A DNA stretch of 64,000 nucleotides from Lampropedia aestuarii. Lineage in GTDB: Bacteria; Pseudomonadota; Gammaproteobacteria; Burkholderiales; Burkholderiaceae_C. The position numbers and the translations under genes were made by a program. Each line of letters opens with the position of its first letter. Position 1 is the first letter of the stretch. Below the pieces are notes generated by a model. The model did not search any database. It saw only the letters and a list, made by a program, of their open reading frames with translations, and was not told the origin of the DNA. Shown one piece after another: positions 1 through 8,484 of this stretch. Where the stretch lies: positions 124,001 through 188,000 of the forward strand of contig NZ_SSWX01000002.1 in assembly GCF_004803635.1 (NCBI RefSeq). The letters run 5' to 3'.

Positions 1-303
1 CAGTATTTGGAAGCGGCCTTGTTTCCTCAAACACTGCGCACTTTTGTAGAGGTTGAACAGCTGGCCACCGTCAAAGGCCTGGTAGAAGCGAACTTGGGCA
101 TTTCTGCTGTGCCAGCAATGACCTTGTTCCATTTTGAGCACCCCGACCTGAGGATTCTACCGCTGCACATCGCAGGCCTTAAGCGCGAGATTTACTTGGT
201 GCGCAGACGCGCCACCAGCTTGTCTGTAGCGGCCCAGGCTTTGTACCAACAGGTATTGGATGCCAGACCGGTTGCGCCTGGCAATCGCCAGCACCAGGCC
301 TGA
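1..303 (+). CDS. LysR-family transcriptional regulator, C-terminal part only
   Basis: The reading frame is open at the left window edge, so the N-terminal helix-turn-helix is missing. The visible 100 residues look like the end of a LysR effector-binding domain: a stretch of the type ATVKGLVEANLGISAVPAM followed by a strand near IYLVRRR, both typical of the second lobe. It converges on the phenol hydroxylase operon, with its stop 55 bp before the dmpP stop. It may regulate neighbouring catabolic genes to the left, but nothing visible shows which. The family call is fairly safe; the target is unknown. Confidence 0.75.
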   Translation, partial: QYLEAALFPQTLRTFVEVEQLATVKGLVEANLGISAVPAMTLFHFEHPDLRILPLHIAGLKREIYLVRRRATSLSVAAQALYQQVLDARPVAPGNRQHQA

Positions 304-358
304 ACATGGGTCGCACTGGCGCGCCGGGGCAGATCGGCGCACACGCTGGCACCAAGGC

Positions 359-1424
359 TTAAATGCGTTTGAACAAGGCGCTGCGGGTATTGCCCGCATC
401 GGCGGCGGACAGGAACCGCTCGGTGTAGATGTCACGCTCGTACAAGCGCCCCTGCATCAGCGTGCCAATGCAGGCCTCAATCATCGGGGGGGGGGCCGCA
501 TAGATAGGCTTTCTGGCCTGAGAAATTGCCACTCCAATGCGCCTGGGCTGCATCGTGCACATAGCCACGAAAGCCGTCCCAATCCGTGCCTGCAGGCTCA
601 TCTGACAAGGCCGCAATGTAGTGGAAATTAGGGTACTGCTCAGCCAGTGCACGGAATTGCGCATCGTAGTACAGCTCAGCACGGCTGCGCTGCCCATACA
701 CCAGGCTAATGTCTTGCTTGCAGCCTTTGGCCAGCAGCTCCAAAATCATCGCACGCGGGCTCGACAGGCCTGATCCACCAGCCATGAACAGCATAGGCAT
801 CTGTGCGGACTCACGGACAAAAAAGCGTCCATACGGACCACTGATCGACACGCTGTCCCCCTCAGCGAGCTGCTCATGCAGCCATTGGGTGCCAGCCCCA
901 CCGGGAATCTGGCGCACATTGAGCTCGACGTCCACGCTCTGCCCATTGGCATCAGGCGGATTGGCAATCGAGAACGCACGTGCGCCTTCAACGCCGGGGA
1001 TGTGTATTTGCACGTACTGGCCTGCCTGGAACGCGATCGGCTTGTCCAGGCGCAAATGGATGGCTTTGATCGTCGGTGTCAGTTGTTCAATGCGCTGCAC
1101 TGTGGCTTGAAAATCCTGCACGGCAATGATGCGCGCATCGGGGTCTTCGTCAATATCCGCCTCGACCACTGCATCGCTGTTGAGGGTGGCGCAACAAGCC
1201 AGTGTCTTGCCTTCTTCGCGCTCGAAGTCCATCAAGGCGAAAGGATTGGCATTGCCATGGTCAATGTCGCCATCACAGATTTGAATTTTGCAAGTGCCAC
1301 ACAGGCCGTGGCCACAGGCATGGGGAATATAAATACCTTGGCGCAAGGCGGCATCGAGGATGGTCTGGCCATCGTCAATGTCAATGGTTGCGCCCAGAGG
1401 GTCAATAGTGAGCTGGTAGCTCAT
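359..1424 (-). CDS. dmpP: Phenol hydroxylase reductase component P5 (DmpP), frameshifted
   Basis: This is the FAD and [2Fe-2S] reductase that passes electrons from NADH to the diiron hydroxylase. The N-terminal plant-type ferredoxin domain has Cys37, Cys42, Cys45 and Cys77. An FAD motif RAFS lies at about residues 149-152 and a nucleotide-binding GGSGLSS at 216-222. The C-terminal CGPPP motif falls in a run of ten G (486-495 on the plus strand). With ten bases the frame goes to CGPPPDD and is lost. With nine it reads CGPPPMIEACIG and continues to the stop at 359, giving about 354 residues, the usual DmpP length. The break is therefore +1 in a homopolymer, either a sequencing error, a mutation or slippage. 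The start at 1424 (MSYQLTIDP) matches the family N-terminus. It is the last gene of the operon. Confidence 0.88.
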
Positions 1425-1589
1425 GGCTGGTCTCCAAAAAGAATGGCTTGGCGGCAAGCTCCCCCACACCTTTGGTCAGCCAGTCAGTGAGCATGCACCA
1501 CACCCTTTCTTGGTGCTGTGCATGCCAACTGGCTATCCATGTGTGCATGGGGTGCGGCTCTTAACTGCCAGGCCGCGATTGACGCAATT

Positions 1590-1946
1590 TCAGCTGCCGC
1601 TGCCGTTGATACCGTTGAGACCCGGTGTGCGAAACCGGATCAGGTCCTTGTGCCCCAGCCCATTGCCCGCCAATGTCGCTGTCGGTTCCGGCTGCCACGA
1701 CTGGCTCGACTTGAACCACTGCACCTGGCTCCAGTCGATCTTCTCAAAATCAGGGTGCTGGCCATATACACGCGGCAGGATCTGGTCTCTGAGCACGGTA
1801 AACGGGGTCTCAGGCGGCAGCGGGATGCACACCGGCGAGCAAAACATCGTGTGCGCATCCCAGCAGATATACAGCAGGGGGGCCGGAAAGTTGGCCTGCA
1901 CGTCTTTGGCCGGAAATTCGTAGGGTCCGAGTGTGGGCAGTGTCAT
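1590..1946 (-). CDS. dmpO: Phenol hydroxylase component P4 (DmpO), gamma subunit
   Basis: This is the small (118 residue) gamma subunit of the phenol hydroxylase alpha-beta-gamma oxygenase. It starts MTLPTLGPYEFPAKDVQ, typical of DmpO/PhhO, and holds a central CWDAHTMFCSP segment. The start at 1946 is preceded by AGGAGAG on the minus strand and overlaps the dmpN stop by 4 bp (ATGA), which suggests translational coupling. A 165-bp gap separates it from dmpP. Its role is structural within the hydroxylase; no catalytic residues are expected. Confidence 0.92.
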   Translation of the reverse strand: MTLPTLGPYEFPAKDVQANFPAPLLYICWDAHTMFCSPVCIPLPPETPFTVLRDQILPRVYGQHPDFEKIDWSQVQWFKSSQSWQPEPTATLAGNGLGHKDLIRFRTPGLNGINGSGS

Positions 1947-3511
1947 TGTGTCTCTCCTGGTGTCTGGGTCTTGCCAGACCATTGCGCAAAGTTCTTTTGA
2001 TCGAGCGAGCCTTCAAACTCCATGTTGTCCTCGCCCTGCTTGATGCCGTACCAATCGAGCACGGCGGCAAGCGGATCGAAGCCCTCTGCAGTCGGGTCTA
2101 CCCCTTCCTTGAAGCAATTGCCTTGGTAGATCTGATGTACAGGCAACCAGGACTGGCGGTATTTCTCGGGTGCAGAGTCGAACACGTGTTTGCAGCCATC
2201 GCTGCAGAAATGGTATTTGTCGCCTTCGTGCTGACTTTCACGGAACGCAATCGCCGTTTGCTCGGGATCGTCCATCTCAGTGAAGGCCATCGGCACCTGA
2301 CAGACCGTGCACAGCATGGGCAGCGTGTTGTTGTAATAGCGCTTGCCCTCTTGCTGCCACTGGCGGTATTGCAGCAAGCGTGGGCGATACAGACGATCGA
2401 ACGTGTCCGGGTACTTGGCAGAAAGCCAATCGAGTTCTTCGTCCGTGGGCACCCAGGTGTGCATTGCTGCTGCGCCGCTGTAGTTGTAGAAAATATTCCA
2501 CGCCTGGTGGCTGATGTGGTCTTTTTCCTTGATCGCCTGCTGCCAGCCTTTGGGCTCGCGGATGCCATAACGTGCCAGATCCTTGAACAGCGCCCCCCCA
2601 TTGGCCTCGCCGTACATCTCCCAGGCCTCTTTCCAGCTCATCACGCGCTTGGGCAGCATATAGTCCTGCATCATCGCCACCAGCGTCAGCACACGGTAGC
2701 CACGCCAAAACCATTTGTCGATCCAGCCCTGCACAATCGGCACGTTGTCTGGGTCTTGCTCCAGCATGAACTTGATGCATTCGATGCCCAGCGTCATGTG
2801 GCGGGACTCGTCCGACTGCGCCGAGAAACCGAATGTCACCGTCGACAAATCGCCGTTGTGCGCAGCGCCTGACATGAAGGGCACGAACAGCAAGTTGGTG
2901 AGCACGTATTCAAACGCAAAGCTGATCGCGGTTAGAAACTCGAATGGGCCTGCGGTCAACGAGTCCTCGAAAAAGGACTTGGGCACGGACAAATACCAGA
3001 CACGGTCAAACCACTCGTTGGAGTTGTGCATGCCGTTGAAGTATTTGTTGTAGTGGCTCAGCGCATGGGTTTCAGTTTGAAAGTGGCGCAGCTCATCAAT
3101 GGCCTGCATTTGCGTGGCCACCCGAGCCCCCTCGCCAGTGAAGTGGCGCCCCAGATGCGAGAAGCCGCGATAAGCGTAGTACTCCAGCGGCGTCACGCCC
3201 TGGATAAAGAGTTTCAGCGCATTGATATAACGTGCATCGGAGACGCCAAGCTGGCCGTTATTTTGCGCAAATGCCTCAATCACCGCATACAGTTTTTTCT
3301 CTTTCTCGCCCTGGTATTTCCAGTACGCGTCCATCGTCAGGCGAAATGGGTCTTCCCATTTATCCCAATCGTGGATTTTGATGCCTTCGTACTTGTCGTA
3401 GGGAAATACTTTGTCCATTGGCTGGTAGCTTGTCTCCCAACCAAGGCCTCGGGTCATGGCCGCATAGCGTTCTTTGAGCCCGAGTTTTTTCTTGTTGACT
3501 CTGGTGTCCAT
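1943..3511 (-). CDS. dmpN: Phenol hydroxylase component P3 (DmpN), diiron alpha subunit
   Basis: This is the catalytic subunit of the multicomponent phenol 2-monooxygenase, which hydroxylates phenol to catechol at a carboxylate-bridged diiron centre. Predicted iron ligands by position are Glu110, Glu140 and His143 (in IDELRH), Glu201, Glu235 and His238 (in SDESRH). The spacing equals that of the toluene/phenol hydroxylase family. A C-terminal Cys-X2-Cys and CSDGC pair, near residues 400-440, would form the structural zinc site known in phenol hydroxylase. The 522-residue length is normal. It lies 55 bp after dmpM and overlaps dmpO by 4 bp. Confidence 0.97.
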   Translation of the reverse strand: MDTRVNKKKLGLKERYAAMTRGLGWETSYQPMDKVFPYDKYEGIKIHDWDKWEDPFRLTMDAYWKYQGEKEKKLYAVIEAFAQNNGQLGVSDARYINALKLFIQGVTPLEYYAYRGFSHLGRHFTGEGARVATQMQAIDELRHFQTETHALSHYNKYFNGMHNSNEWFDRVWYLSVPKSFFEDSLTAGPFEFLTAISFAFEYVLTNLLFVPFMSGAAHNGDLSTVTFGFSAQSDESRHMTLGIECIKFMLEQDPDNVPIVQGWIDKWFWRGYRVLTLVAMMQDYMLPKRVMSWKEAWEMYGEANGGALFKDLARYGIREPKGWQQAIKEKDHISHQAWNIFYNYSGAAAMHTWVPTDEELDWLSAKYPDTFDRLYRPRLLQYRQWQQEGKRYYNNTLPMLCTVCQVPMAFTEMDDPEQTAIAFRESQHEGDKYHFCSDGCKHVFDSAPEKYRQSWLPVHQIYQGNCFKEGVDPTAEGFDPLAAVLDWYGIKQGEDNMEFEGSLDQKNFAQWSGKTQTPGETQ

Positions 3512-3566
3512 GGTGTTGCTCCTGAAATCAAATCAATGGTGAGTGCGCTGCCATTCAAGACGCGCT

Positions 3567-3848
3567 TCAGCGGCCCCAGCTGAGGGTGAAGGCATCGTCG
3601 TCTTCGTCGATGTTGCCCGACAGCGTCACAAGATTGACTTGCAGCTGCTGCAGGTCATAGCGCTGGCCTGTTTGTTCTTCGATGGTGCTGCGGCGCACGA
3701 CCAGCTGGCCGGGCGCATCGATCTTGACCAGGCCTGGCGAGTACACTGCCTGGGCCTGGGGGTTGTCTTGCAAAATGGCTTCCACCACGGGGCGTGATTC
3801 CTCATTGGCTTGGAAGGCAATAAAAACATTGGATACGTGATCGCTCAT
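3567..3848 (-). CDS. dmpM: Phenol hydroxylase component P2 (DmpM), coupling protein
   Basis: This 93-residue cofactor-free effector protein binds the hydroxylase and couples NADH use to oxygen activation. The start at 3848 (MSDHVSNVFIAFQANEESR) fits the family; a longer frame upstream lacks a matching N-terminus. The acidic C-terminal SGNIDEDDDAFTLSWG resembles the MmoB/DmpM family. It sits between dmpL and dmpN, as in all dmp/phh/mph operons. Confidence 0.94.
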   Translation of the reverse strand: MSDHVSNVFIAFQANEESRPVVEAILQDNPQAQAVYSPGLVKIDAPGQLVVRRSTIEEQTGQRYDLQQLQVNLVTLSGNIDEDDDAFTLSWGR

Positions 3849-3905
3849 GGGGTAGTTCTCAATCAATAGGTGGTCAATACGCGGATGGCAGTGCACAACC
3901 AGGAC

Positions 3906-4898
3906 TTAGGCGCTCAAGCCCAGTTTGCCCAGGCGCACTTGCAAGCTGGCTTGCGCTGCAGCCAAGGCCACACTGCCCTGTTGGCCCATGGCCAGCTTGG
4001 CCACCGGGGCTAAGGCTTCCAGCGTGGGGGAGACGTATCGCAAGACCCACTCCTGCAACTGCGCCTGGTTGGCGGGCGACTCGGCACCTACCACTTTCAA
4101 GACGCCATCGACCCAACGTGCAGACTCCTGGTGCCAGTCAGGCATGAACACCGTCAACAACGACACTGCACTACCGCCTAGCGCAGTGACGAATTCCTCC
4201 ACATACTGGTCGTACATGAGCGGATAAAGCAGACCATCAATGACCAGGTTTTGCAGCACAAACAGGGCCATCGGATCCTGCTCAATAAAAGAGTCCTCCT
4301 GCCATTTGCGCAGTGGCTGCCATGCGGCTCTCTCCAGCCAATCGGCTTTGCCAGCATCCAAGCAGGCGGCATCGCCCATCAGCAAACCCAGGCGGGTCAG
4401 GTATTGCGCCGCGCCCAAATGGTCCATCGCATGCATCAGCGCCGGAGCGGTGAATGCCGTGCCATAGCCGCGGCTGGCCATGCTGCAGTTGTTCATATTG
4501 CCGCCCCAGGCCAGGTGGCGCAGCGGCATCAAAACGGCCGCGACATCGTTGCGCAGGCGCTCATCGATGCGCTCCATCAGTTTGCGCGACTCAACAAACT
4601 GGTAGTTCGCATCCATGGTCTCTTGCTGCTTGGCCCGTGTGATGGTCCAGGTGGCGTAGTAGTACTGGCGTGGGTCACGCAATGTGTTCCAGTCCGCCAT
4701 CACAATCGCTGTGCGGCGCACATCAAACAATTCACGCTCGGGCTCCCAGGTTGGGCGGTAATGGAAGTTTTCCTTGGGCTGCGTGGCCAGAATCGCCTCT
4801 TGGTAACGCGAGGCCGGCTTGTCACCGGTATAGGCTTTGACACGGTCAAATGTCTGCCGCAGCGGCTTGATGTCCTTGGCTTGCAAGTCAATGTTCAT
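3906..4898 (-). CDS. dmpL: Phenol hydroxylase component P1 (DmpL), beta subunit
   Basis: This is the non-catalytic beta subunit of the oxygenase (330 residues). It has the ferritin-like fold of the alpha subunit without iron ligands. Family markers are the N-terminal MNIDLQAKDIKPLRQTFDRV and the GNMNNCSMASRGYG stretch. The start at 4898 was chosen over an upstream frame because it matches the DmpL N-terminus and follows a GGAGACAAG sequence. It lies 80 bp after dmpK. Confidence 0.95.
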   Translation of the reverse strand: MNIDLQAKDIKPLRQTFDRVKAYTGDKPASRYQEAILATQPKENFHYRPTWEPERELFDVRRTAIVMADWNTLRDPRQYYYATWTITRAKQQETMDANYQFVESRKLMERIDERLRNDVAAVLMPLRHLAWGGNMNNCSMASRGYGTAFTAPALMHAMDHLGAAQYLTRLGLLMGDAACLDAGKADWLERAAWQPLRKWQEDSFIEQDPMALFVLQNLVIDGLLYPLMYDQYVEEFVTALGGSAVSLLTVFMPDWHQESARWVDGVLKVVGAESPANQAQLQEWVLRYVSPTLEALAPVAKLAMGQQGSVALAAAQASLQVRLGKLGLSA

Positions 4899-4978
4899 GG
4901 GCTTGTCTCCTTGTGCAAAAAAATGAATCACGGCGATGGGTTCAGTGGCATGGCACTGGTTGGCTCACCAGGCTTGGC

Positions 4979-5209
4979 CTAGTCGTCCTCACGCGGCATC
5001 GGTGGCAGGATTTGCACGCTGTTGTCACGGCAAAACGCATCAAAGTCCTCGGGCTGGAGCAGCAGCTCCACCACCAGCTCGGGCCAGCCCACCGAAAAGT
5101 CAAAATCAATGAATCCGTTGTCTTGGTGTCCCCGCACACGCACATAACGGCGGCTCAAATCCACGCTGGGCAAGGCAATGCTGGTATCAGTCATGGCGGC
5201 ATCGGTCAT
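4979..5209 (-). CDS. dmpK: Phenol hydroxylase component P0 (DmpK), assembly protein
   Basis: This is the first gene of the operon. It encodes a 76-residue P0 protein that in Pseudomonas helps to load iron into the apo-oxygenase and is not part of the active enzyme. Family markers are RRYVRVRGHQDNGFIDFDF and a C-terminal PPMPRED. The start at 5209 follows AAGGAG with 5-nt spacing on the minus strand; an in-frame Met at 5194 is less well placed. The sigma-54 promoter lies about 60 bp upstream. Confidence 0.93.
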   Translation of the reverse strand: MTDAAMTDTSIALPSVDLSRRYVRVRGHQDNGFIDFDFSVGWPELVVELLLQPEDFDAFCRDNSVQILPPMPREDD

Positions 5210-5267
5210 GCAGTCTCCTTGGTTGATCGGTCAATATGCCAATGTGTGGCGCTGATACAGGGTGTTT

Positions 5268-5284
5268 TGCAATGCCTGTGCCAA
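5268..5284 (-). promoter_or_regulatory. Sigma-54 promoter of the dmp operon (Po-like)
   Basis: On the minus strand the sequence reads TTGGCACAGGCATTGCA. It contains TGGCAC and TTGC with the GG and GC pairs exactly 10 bases apart, matching the -24/-12 consensus. Transcription would start near 5257 and run into dmpK. The divergent gene encodes a sigma-54 activator of the DmpR type, which fits. Confidence 0.88.
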
Positions 5285-5430
5285 CTTTGGCTTTTGGGGA
5301 AAAGTCACGGGTTAACCATTAAAAAAACACCGCCAATCTGCCCAATTCATAGCGAATGAGTGCGGCTTGCAGCCAGCCACTGCGGGTCTTGCGCACACAC
5401 AGCCCTGGCACCTGGCTGCGACTGCACCAA

Positions 5431-5462
5431 TTGCTGCACCGGCTTGCTGCAGGGTGCAGCAA
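5431..5462. promoter_or_regulatory. Putative DmpR upstream activating sequence
   Basis: A perfect palindrome TTGCTGCA-GGG-TGCAGCAA lies at 5444-5462, with a further direct copy of TTGCTGCA at 5431-5438. It is centred about 170 bp upstream of the -24 element, roughly where DmpR/XylR activators bind. The bases are not the TTGATC type known for Pseudomonas DmpR, so the assignment rests on position and symmetry. Confidence 0.5.
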
Positions 5463-5613
5463 TTGCGCATCAGGGATTGCACCGAGCCAGAGCCCCAGCC
5501 AGCGCCTGGCATCAGGGAAAGCCAGTGGAGTGCCAAGCGCCTCTGAAGGGGACAATGGCGGCCCAGCCGGAGAATGCGTATCCGGCGCATGAAAGCGAAC
5601 AAGTTCCTACACG

Positions 5614-7359
5614 ATGACCGACCACCTCAACGATCTGCCTTCTGATATGGATTTGCGCGAGCTGCTGCGTTTTTCCAATTCGGATGGCCGCATTTGGCTT
5701 GCCGGACAACGCATGCTGCTGATGCACGTCAACGCTTTGCAAGCCTTGCGCAATGAAATCATCCACACCCTGGGCCTGGCACAGGCGCGCAAGCTGTTGA
5801 TGCGCGCCGGCCATAGTGCCGGCACCCGCGATGGCTTGCTGGCGCGGCAAGTGCGCAGCCAAATGGGCACCTATGAAGCCTATGCAGTGGGGCCTCAGTT
5901 GCACATGCTTGAAGGCGCAGTGCAGGTCAAACCGGTCGCGTTTGACTACAAGCCGCACGCCGACCCGCTGCAAAGCCATTTTCACGCGATCTTCAACTGG
6001 CACCACAGCTGGGAGGCAGAAGCGCACCGCGCCGACCATGGCTTGCAACACGAGTCGGCCTGCTGGAGCCTGCTGGGATACGCTTGCGGCTATTCCAGTG
6101 CGTTTTTCCAACAACCTGTGCTCTTCAAGGAAACGCAGTGCGAAGCCTGCGGCAAATCGCACTGCCAGATTGAGGGGCGCTTCCTGCACGAATGGGAGTC
6201 TGGCGACGCAGACATGGCGGTGAAAAAAAAGCCTACCGCAGGGCTGCTGTGGGTTGGCGGTGCCGCAGCGTTTCAAGCCCGCAGCGCCCACGAGCAATAC
6301 ATGGAGCTGGCCAAAACGCCTTTGACAGGCCGCTCGCCGGCCTTTGTCCAGGCCTTTGAGTTGCTGCGCCAAGCCGCCCCTACCCAGGTCAGCGTCTTGC
6401 TGACCGGCGAGACCGGTGTCGGCAAAGAGCAGTTTGCGCGCGCGCTGCATGCACTGAGCAAACGCAGCGAGCGCCCTTTTGTGGCGATTAATTGCGCCGC
6501 CCTGCCTGCTGATCTGATCGAGAGCGAATTGTTCGGCGTCGAAAAAGGCGCTTATACCGGCGCCTTGGCCACCCGCATGGGCCGCTTTGAAAGAGCCGAT
6601 GGTGGCACGCTGTTCCTCGATGAGCTGGGCGAGTTGCCCTTGCCCGCCCAAGCCAAATTGCTGCGCGTCTTACAGCAAGGTGAAATTGAGCGCTTAGGCG
6701 GCACCCAAGCGCGCAAAATCGATGTACGCATCGTCGCTGCCACCAATGTGGATTTGACAGAGGCCGCACAGGCTGGGCGTTTTCGCCAGGACTTGCTCTA
6801 CCGCCTCAATGTCTACCCGATTGAAATTCCCCCACTGCGCGAGCGTCTCGACGACATAGCCCTGTTGGCCAAGTACTTTCTCGAGCACTACGGACGTCTG
6901 CACAATAAGCGCATCGTGGGTTTTGAAGACGCTGCGATGCAGGCCCTGCACAACCACCCATGGCCTGGCAATGTGCGTGAATTGGGCAATGCGGTCGAGC
7001 GTGCGGTGATTCTGGCGCCTATCGGGCAGTTGAATATCCCGATGTCCAGCTTGTTCCCAGCGATGGCCGCTCCGCTGGTCGACCGCATCAGCGCCAGCGG
7101 ACAACTGCAATCGGCGGCAACGCGCCCGCGCTCTGCCAACGGCGAGCAAAGCCCGCAAACCCCCGCGCCCAGTCCCTCAGCGCAAGTGCTGCAATTGCTG
7201 CAGCAGCATGGCCTGAGCATGGATGAACTGGAGCATCAACTGCTGCAAGAAGCCATGGCGCGCAGCCAAGGCAACCAGGCAGCCGCAGCACGGCTGCTGA
7301 AAATGTCCCGCCCCAAATTCACCTACCGCTTAGGACGCTTGGAGGATAAAAACACTTAG
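5614..7359 (+). CDS. dmpR: Phenol-sensing sigma-54 activator (DmpR/PhhR/MopR type)
   Basis: This cytoplasmic NtrC-family activator binds phenols directly and drives the dmp operon. The N-terminal XylR-type sensor and V4R region cover about residues 10-210. Cys150, Glu173, Cys176 and Cys184 have the same spacing as the zinc ligands described for MopR. The AAA+ domain has Walker A GETGVGKE at 265-272, the sigma-54 contact loop GAYTGA at 312-317 and Walker B with Asp336-Glu337. A Fis-type helix-turn-helix lies near the C-terminus (about 545-575). The 581-residue length is normal. It is divergent from dmpK across a 404-bp gap that holds the promoter and palindromes; no strong ribosome binding site was seen at 5614. 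Confidence 0.95.
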   Translation: MTDHLNDLPSDMDLRELLRFSNSDGRIWLAGQRMLLMHVNALQALRNEIIHTLGLAQARKLLMRAGHSAGTRDGLLARQVRSQMGTYEAYAVGPQLHMLEGAVQVKPVAFDYKPHADPLQSHFHAIFNWHHSWEAEAHRADHGLQHESACWSLLGYACGYSSAFFQQPVLFKETQCEACGKSHCQIEGRFLHEWESGDADMAVKKKPTAGLLWVGGAAAFQARSAHEQYMELAKTPLTGRSPAFVQAFELLRQAAPTQVSVLLTGETGVGKEQFARALHALSKRSERPFVAINCAALPADLIESELFGVEKGAYTGALATRMGRFERADGGTLFLDELGELPLPAQAKLLRVLQQGEIERLGGTQARKIDVRIVAATNVDLTEAAQAGRFRQDLLYRLNVYPIEIPPLRERLDDIALLAKYFLEHYGRLHNKRIVGFEDAAMQALHNHPWPGNVRELGNAVERAVILAPIGQLNIPMSSLFPAMAAPLVDRISASGQLQSAATRPRSANGEQSPQTPAPSPSAQVLQLLQQHGLSMDELEHQLLQEAMARSQGNQAAAARLLKMSRPKFTYRLGRLEDKNT

Positions 7360-7373
7360 AGCCTGTTCATCAA
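7358..7373. repeat. Half-copy of a dispersed palindromic repeat in a convergent gap
   Basis: AGAGCCTGTTCATCA matches one arm of the repeat at 33457-33505. It spans the 10-bp gap between dmpR and catR. Its bases contribute to the dmpR stop (TAG, 7357-7359) and contain the catR stop (TGA, complement of 7370-7372). Confidence 0.5.
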
Positions 7374-8278
7374 GGCCTGTCTCCATCCAGCGCCGCCTCG
7401 GCAAAGACCTCCCTACTCAGTTGCAACACCGGCTCGATGTACCAGGAGGTATCTGCGAGGCGATGGATCAGGATAATCGGCGAGGTCGCACGTTCTTCCT
7501 TGACCTCGCGGTAGACTACATCGGTGCGAATGCGCGCCGATGACGGAATCAAACTCACGCCGCCTTCAGCAGCCACCAAGCCCAAAGCGGTCTGCAGCTC
7601 GCGCACTTCAATGGTCTCCTTGACCCGCACGGAATGGTCGCGCAGCAAACTCACCACGTGGTCGGCAAAACTGGGGCGCGGCTCTTGTGGATACACGATC
7701 AGGCGCTGGCCTGCCAACGCCTGCAAGCTCACGGGAGAATCGGCGCTGCCCAGCGCGTGGCTTGCTGGAGCGGCCAGCACCAACTTCTCCTCTCCCAGCA
7801 CAATGCGCTCGACAGACTGATCGGCACTGCGAATGCGCCCCACGCCAATATCAATGCGCCCGGATTGCAGTGCACTGACCTGCTGCAAAGAGGTGCTCAG
7901 CTCAAGCATGTGCAAATCAATATCCGGAAAGCGCTGGCGCAACTTGCGAATCAGCAAAGGCAAGCCCCCATACAGCGCAGAAGGCACAAAGCCGATGCAC
8001 AGGCGGCGCTGCTGGTTGGCACCGACCTGCTGGGCCACAGTCTTCATCTGCTCAATATGCGCAAGCGCTCGCAACGCCTGCTCGTAGAAAACCCGCCCCG
8101 CTTCGGTCAGGCGCACCGAGCGGCTATTGCGCAGCAACAAGGCCACGCCCAACTCCGTCTCCAGCATCTGAATTTGCCGACTCAAAGGCGGCTGGGCAAT
8201 ATGCAGTTGTTCTGAGGCACGGGTGAAGTTCCGCGCCTCGGCCACCGCTACAAAATATCGCAATTGTCGCAATTCCAT
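7370..8278 (-). CDS. catR: LysR-type regulator of catechol degradation (CatR/CatM/BenM type)
   Basis: This is a 302-residue LysR regulator. The start at 8278 gives MELRQLRYFVAVAEARNFTR, the classic N-terminus of the CatR/BenM branch, with the helix-turn-helix at about residues 15-60 (ASEQLHIAQPPLSRQIQ) and the effector domain after about 90. It is divergent from catB, and the gap contains an ATAC-N7-GTAT palindrome, the site recognised by BenM and CatM. It probably activates catBAC in response to cis,cis-muconate. It converges on dmpR with only 10 bp between the stops. Confidence 0.9.
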   Translation of the reverse strand: MELRQLRYFVAVAEARNFTRASEQLHIAQPPLSRQIQMLETELGVALLLRNSRSVRLTEAGRVFYEQALRALAHIEQMKTVAQQVGANQQRRLCIGFVPSALYGGLPLLIRKLRQRFPDIDLHMLELSTSLQQVSALQSGRIDIGVGRIRSADQSVERIVLGEEKLVLAAPASHALGSADSPVSLQALAGQRLIVYPQEPRPSFADHVVSLLRDHSVRVKETIEVRELQTALGLVAAEGGVSLIPSSARIRTDVVYREVKEERATSPIILIHRLADTSWYIEPVLQLSREVFAEAALDGDRP

Positions 8279-8376
8279 TGCTGCTCCATGCACAGCCACA
8301 GCAGGCCCAAGGCACTGCCATGCAATCAAGGGAGAACCATACTAGGGAAAACCACAGGCCACTCCCGCCGAAATTG

Positions 8377-8427
8377 ATAAGTACTTGATATGACGAAAAC
8401 TATCCCCTATCAATACCTATTAAGTAT
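8377..8427 (+). promoter_or_regulatory. CatR operator region: ATAC-N7-GTAT plus a degenerate second site
   Basis: A perfect inverted repeat ATAC-CTATTAA-GTAT lies at 8413-8427. A weaker version ATAA-N7-ATAT lies 36 bp upstream at 8377-8391. ATAC-N7-GTAT is the known BenM/CatM recognition sequence. A possible sigma-70 pair TTGATA-17 bp-TATCAA (8385-8413) overlaps the site; which promoter is used cannot be told by eye. Confidence 0.75.
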
Positions 8428-8484
8428 AGAACCAGATCAAAACAGTGTTGGTTAAAAAGCCCTGCGCTGCGTTTCAATGGCGCT

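Noticed and set aside
5512-6651. 379-codon open frame antisense to dmpR
   Set aside because: It overlaps the sensor and AAA+ domain and has no recognisable domain.
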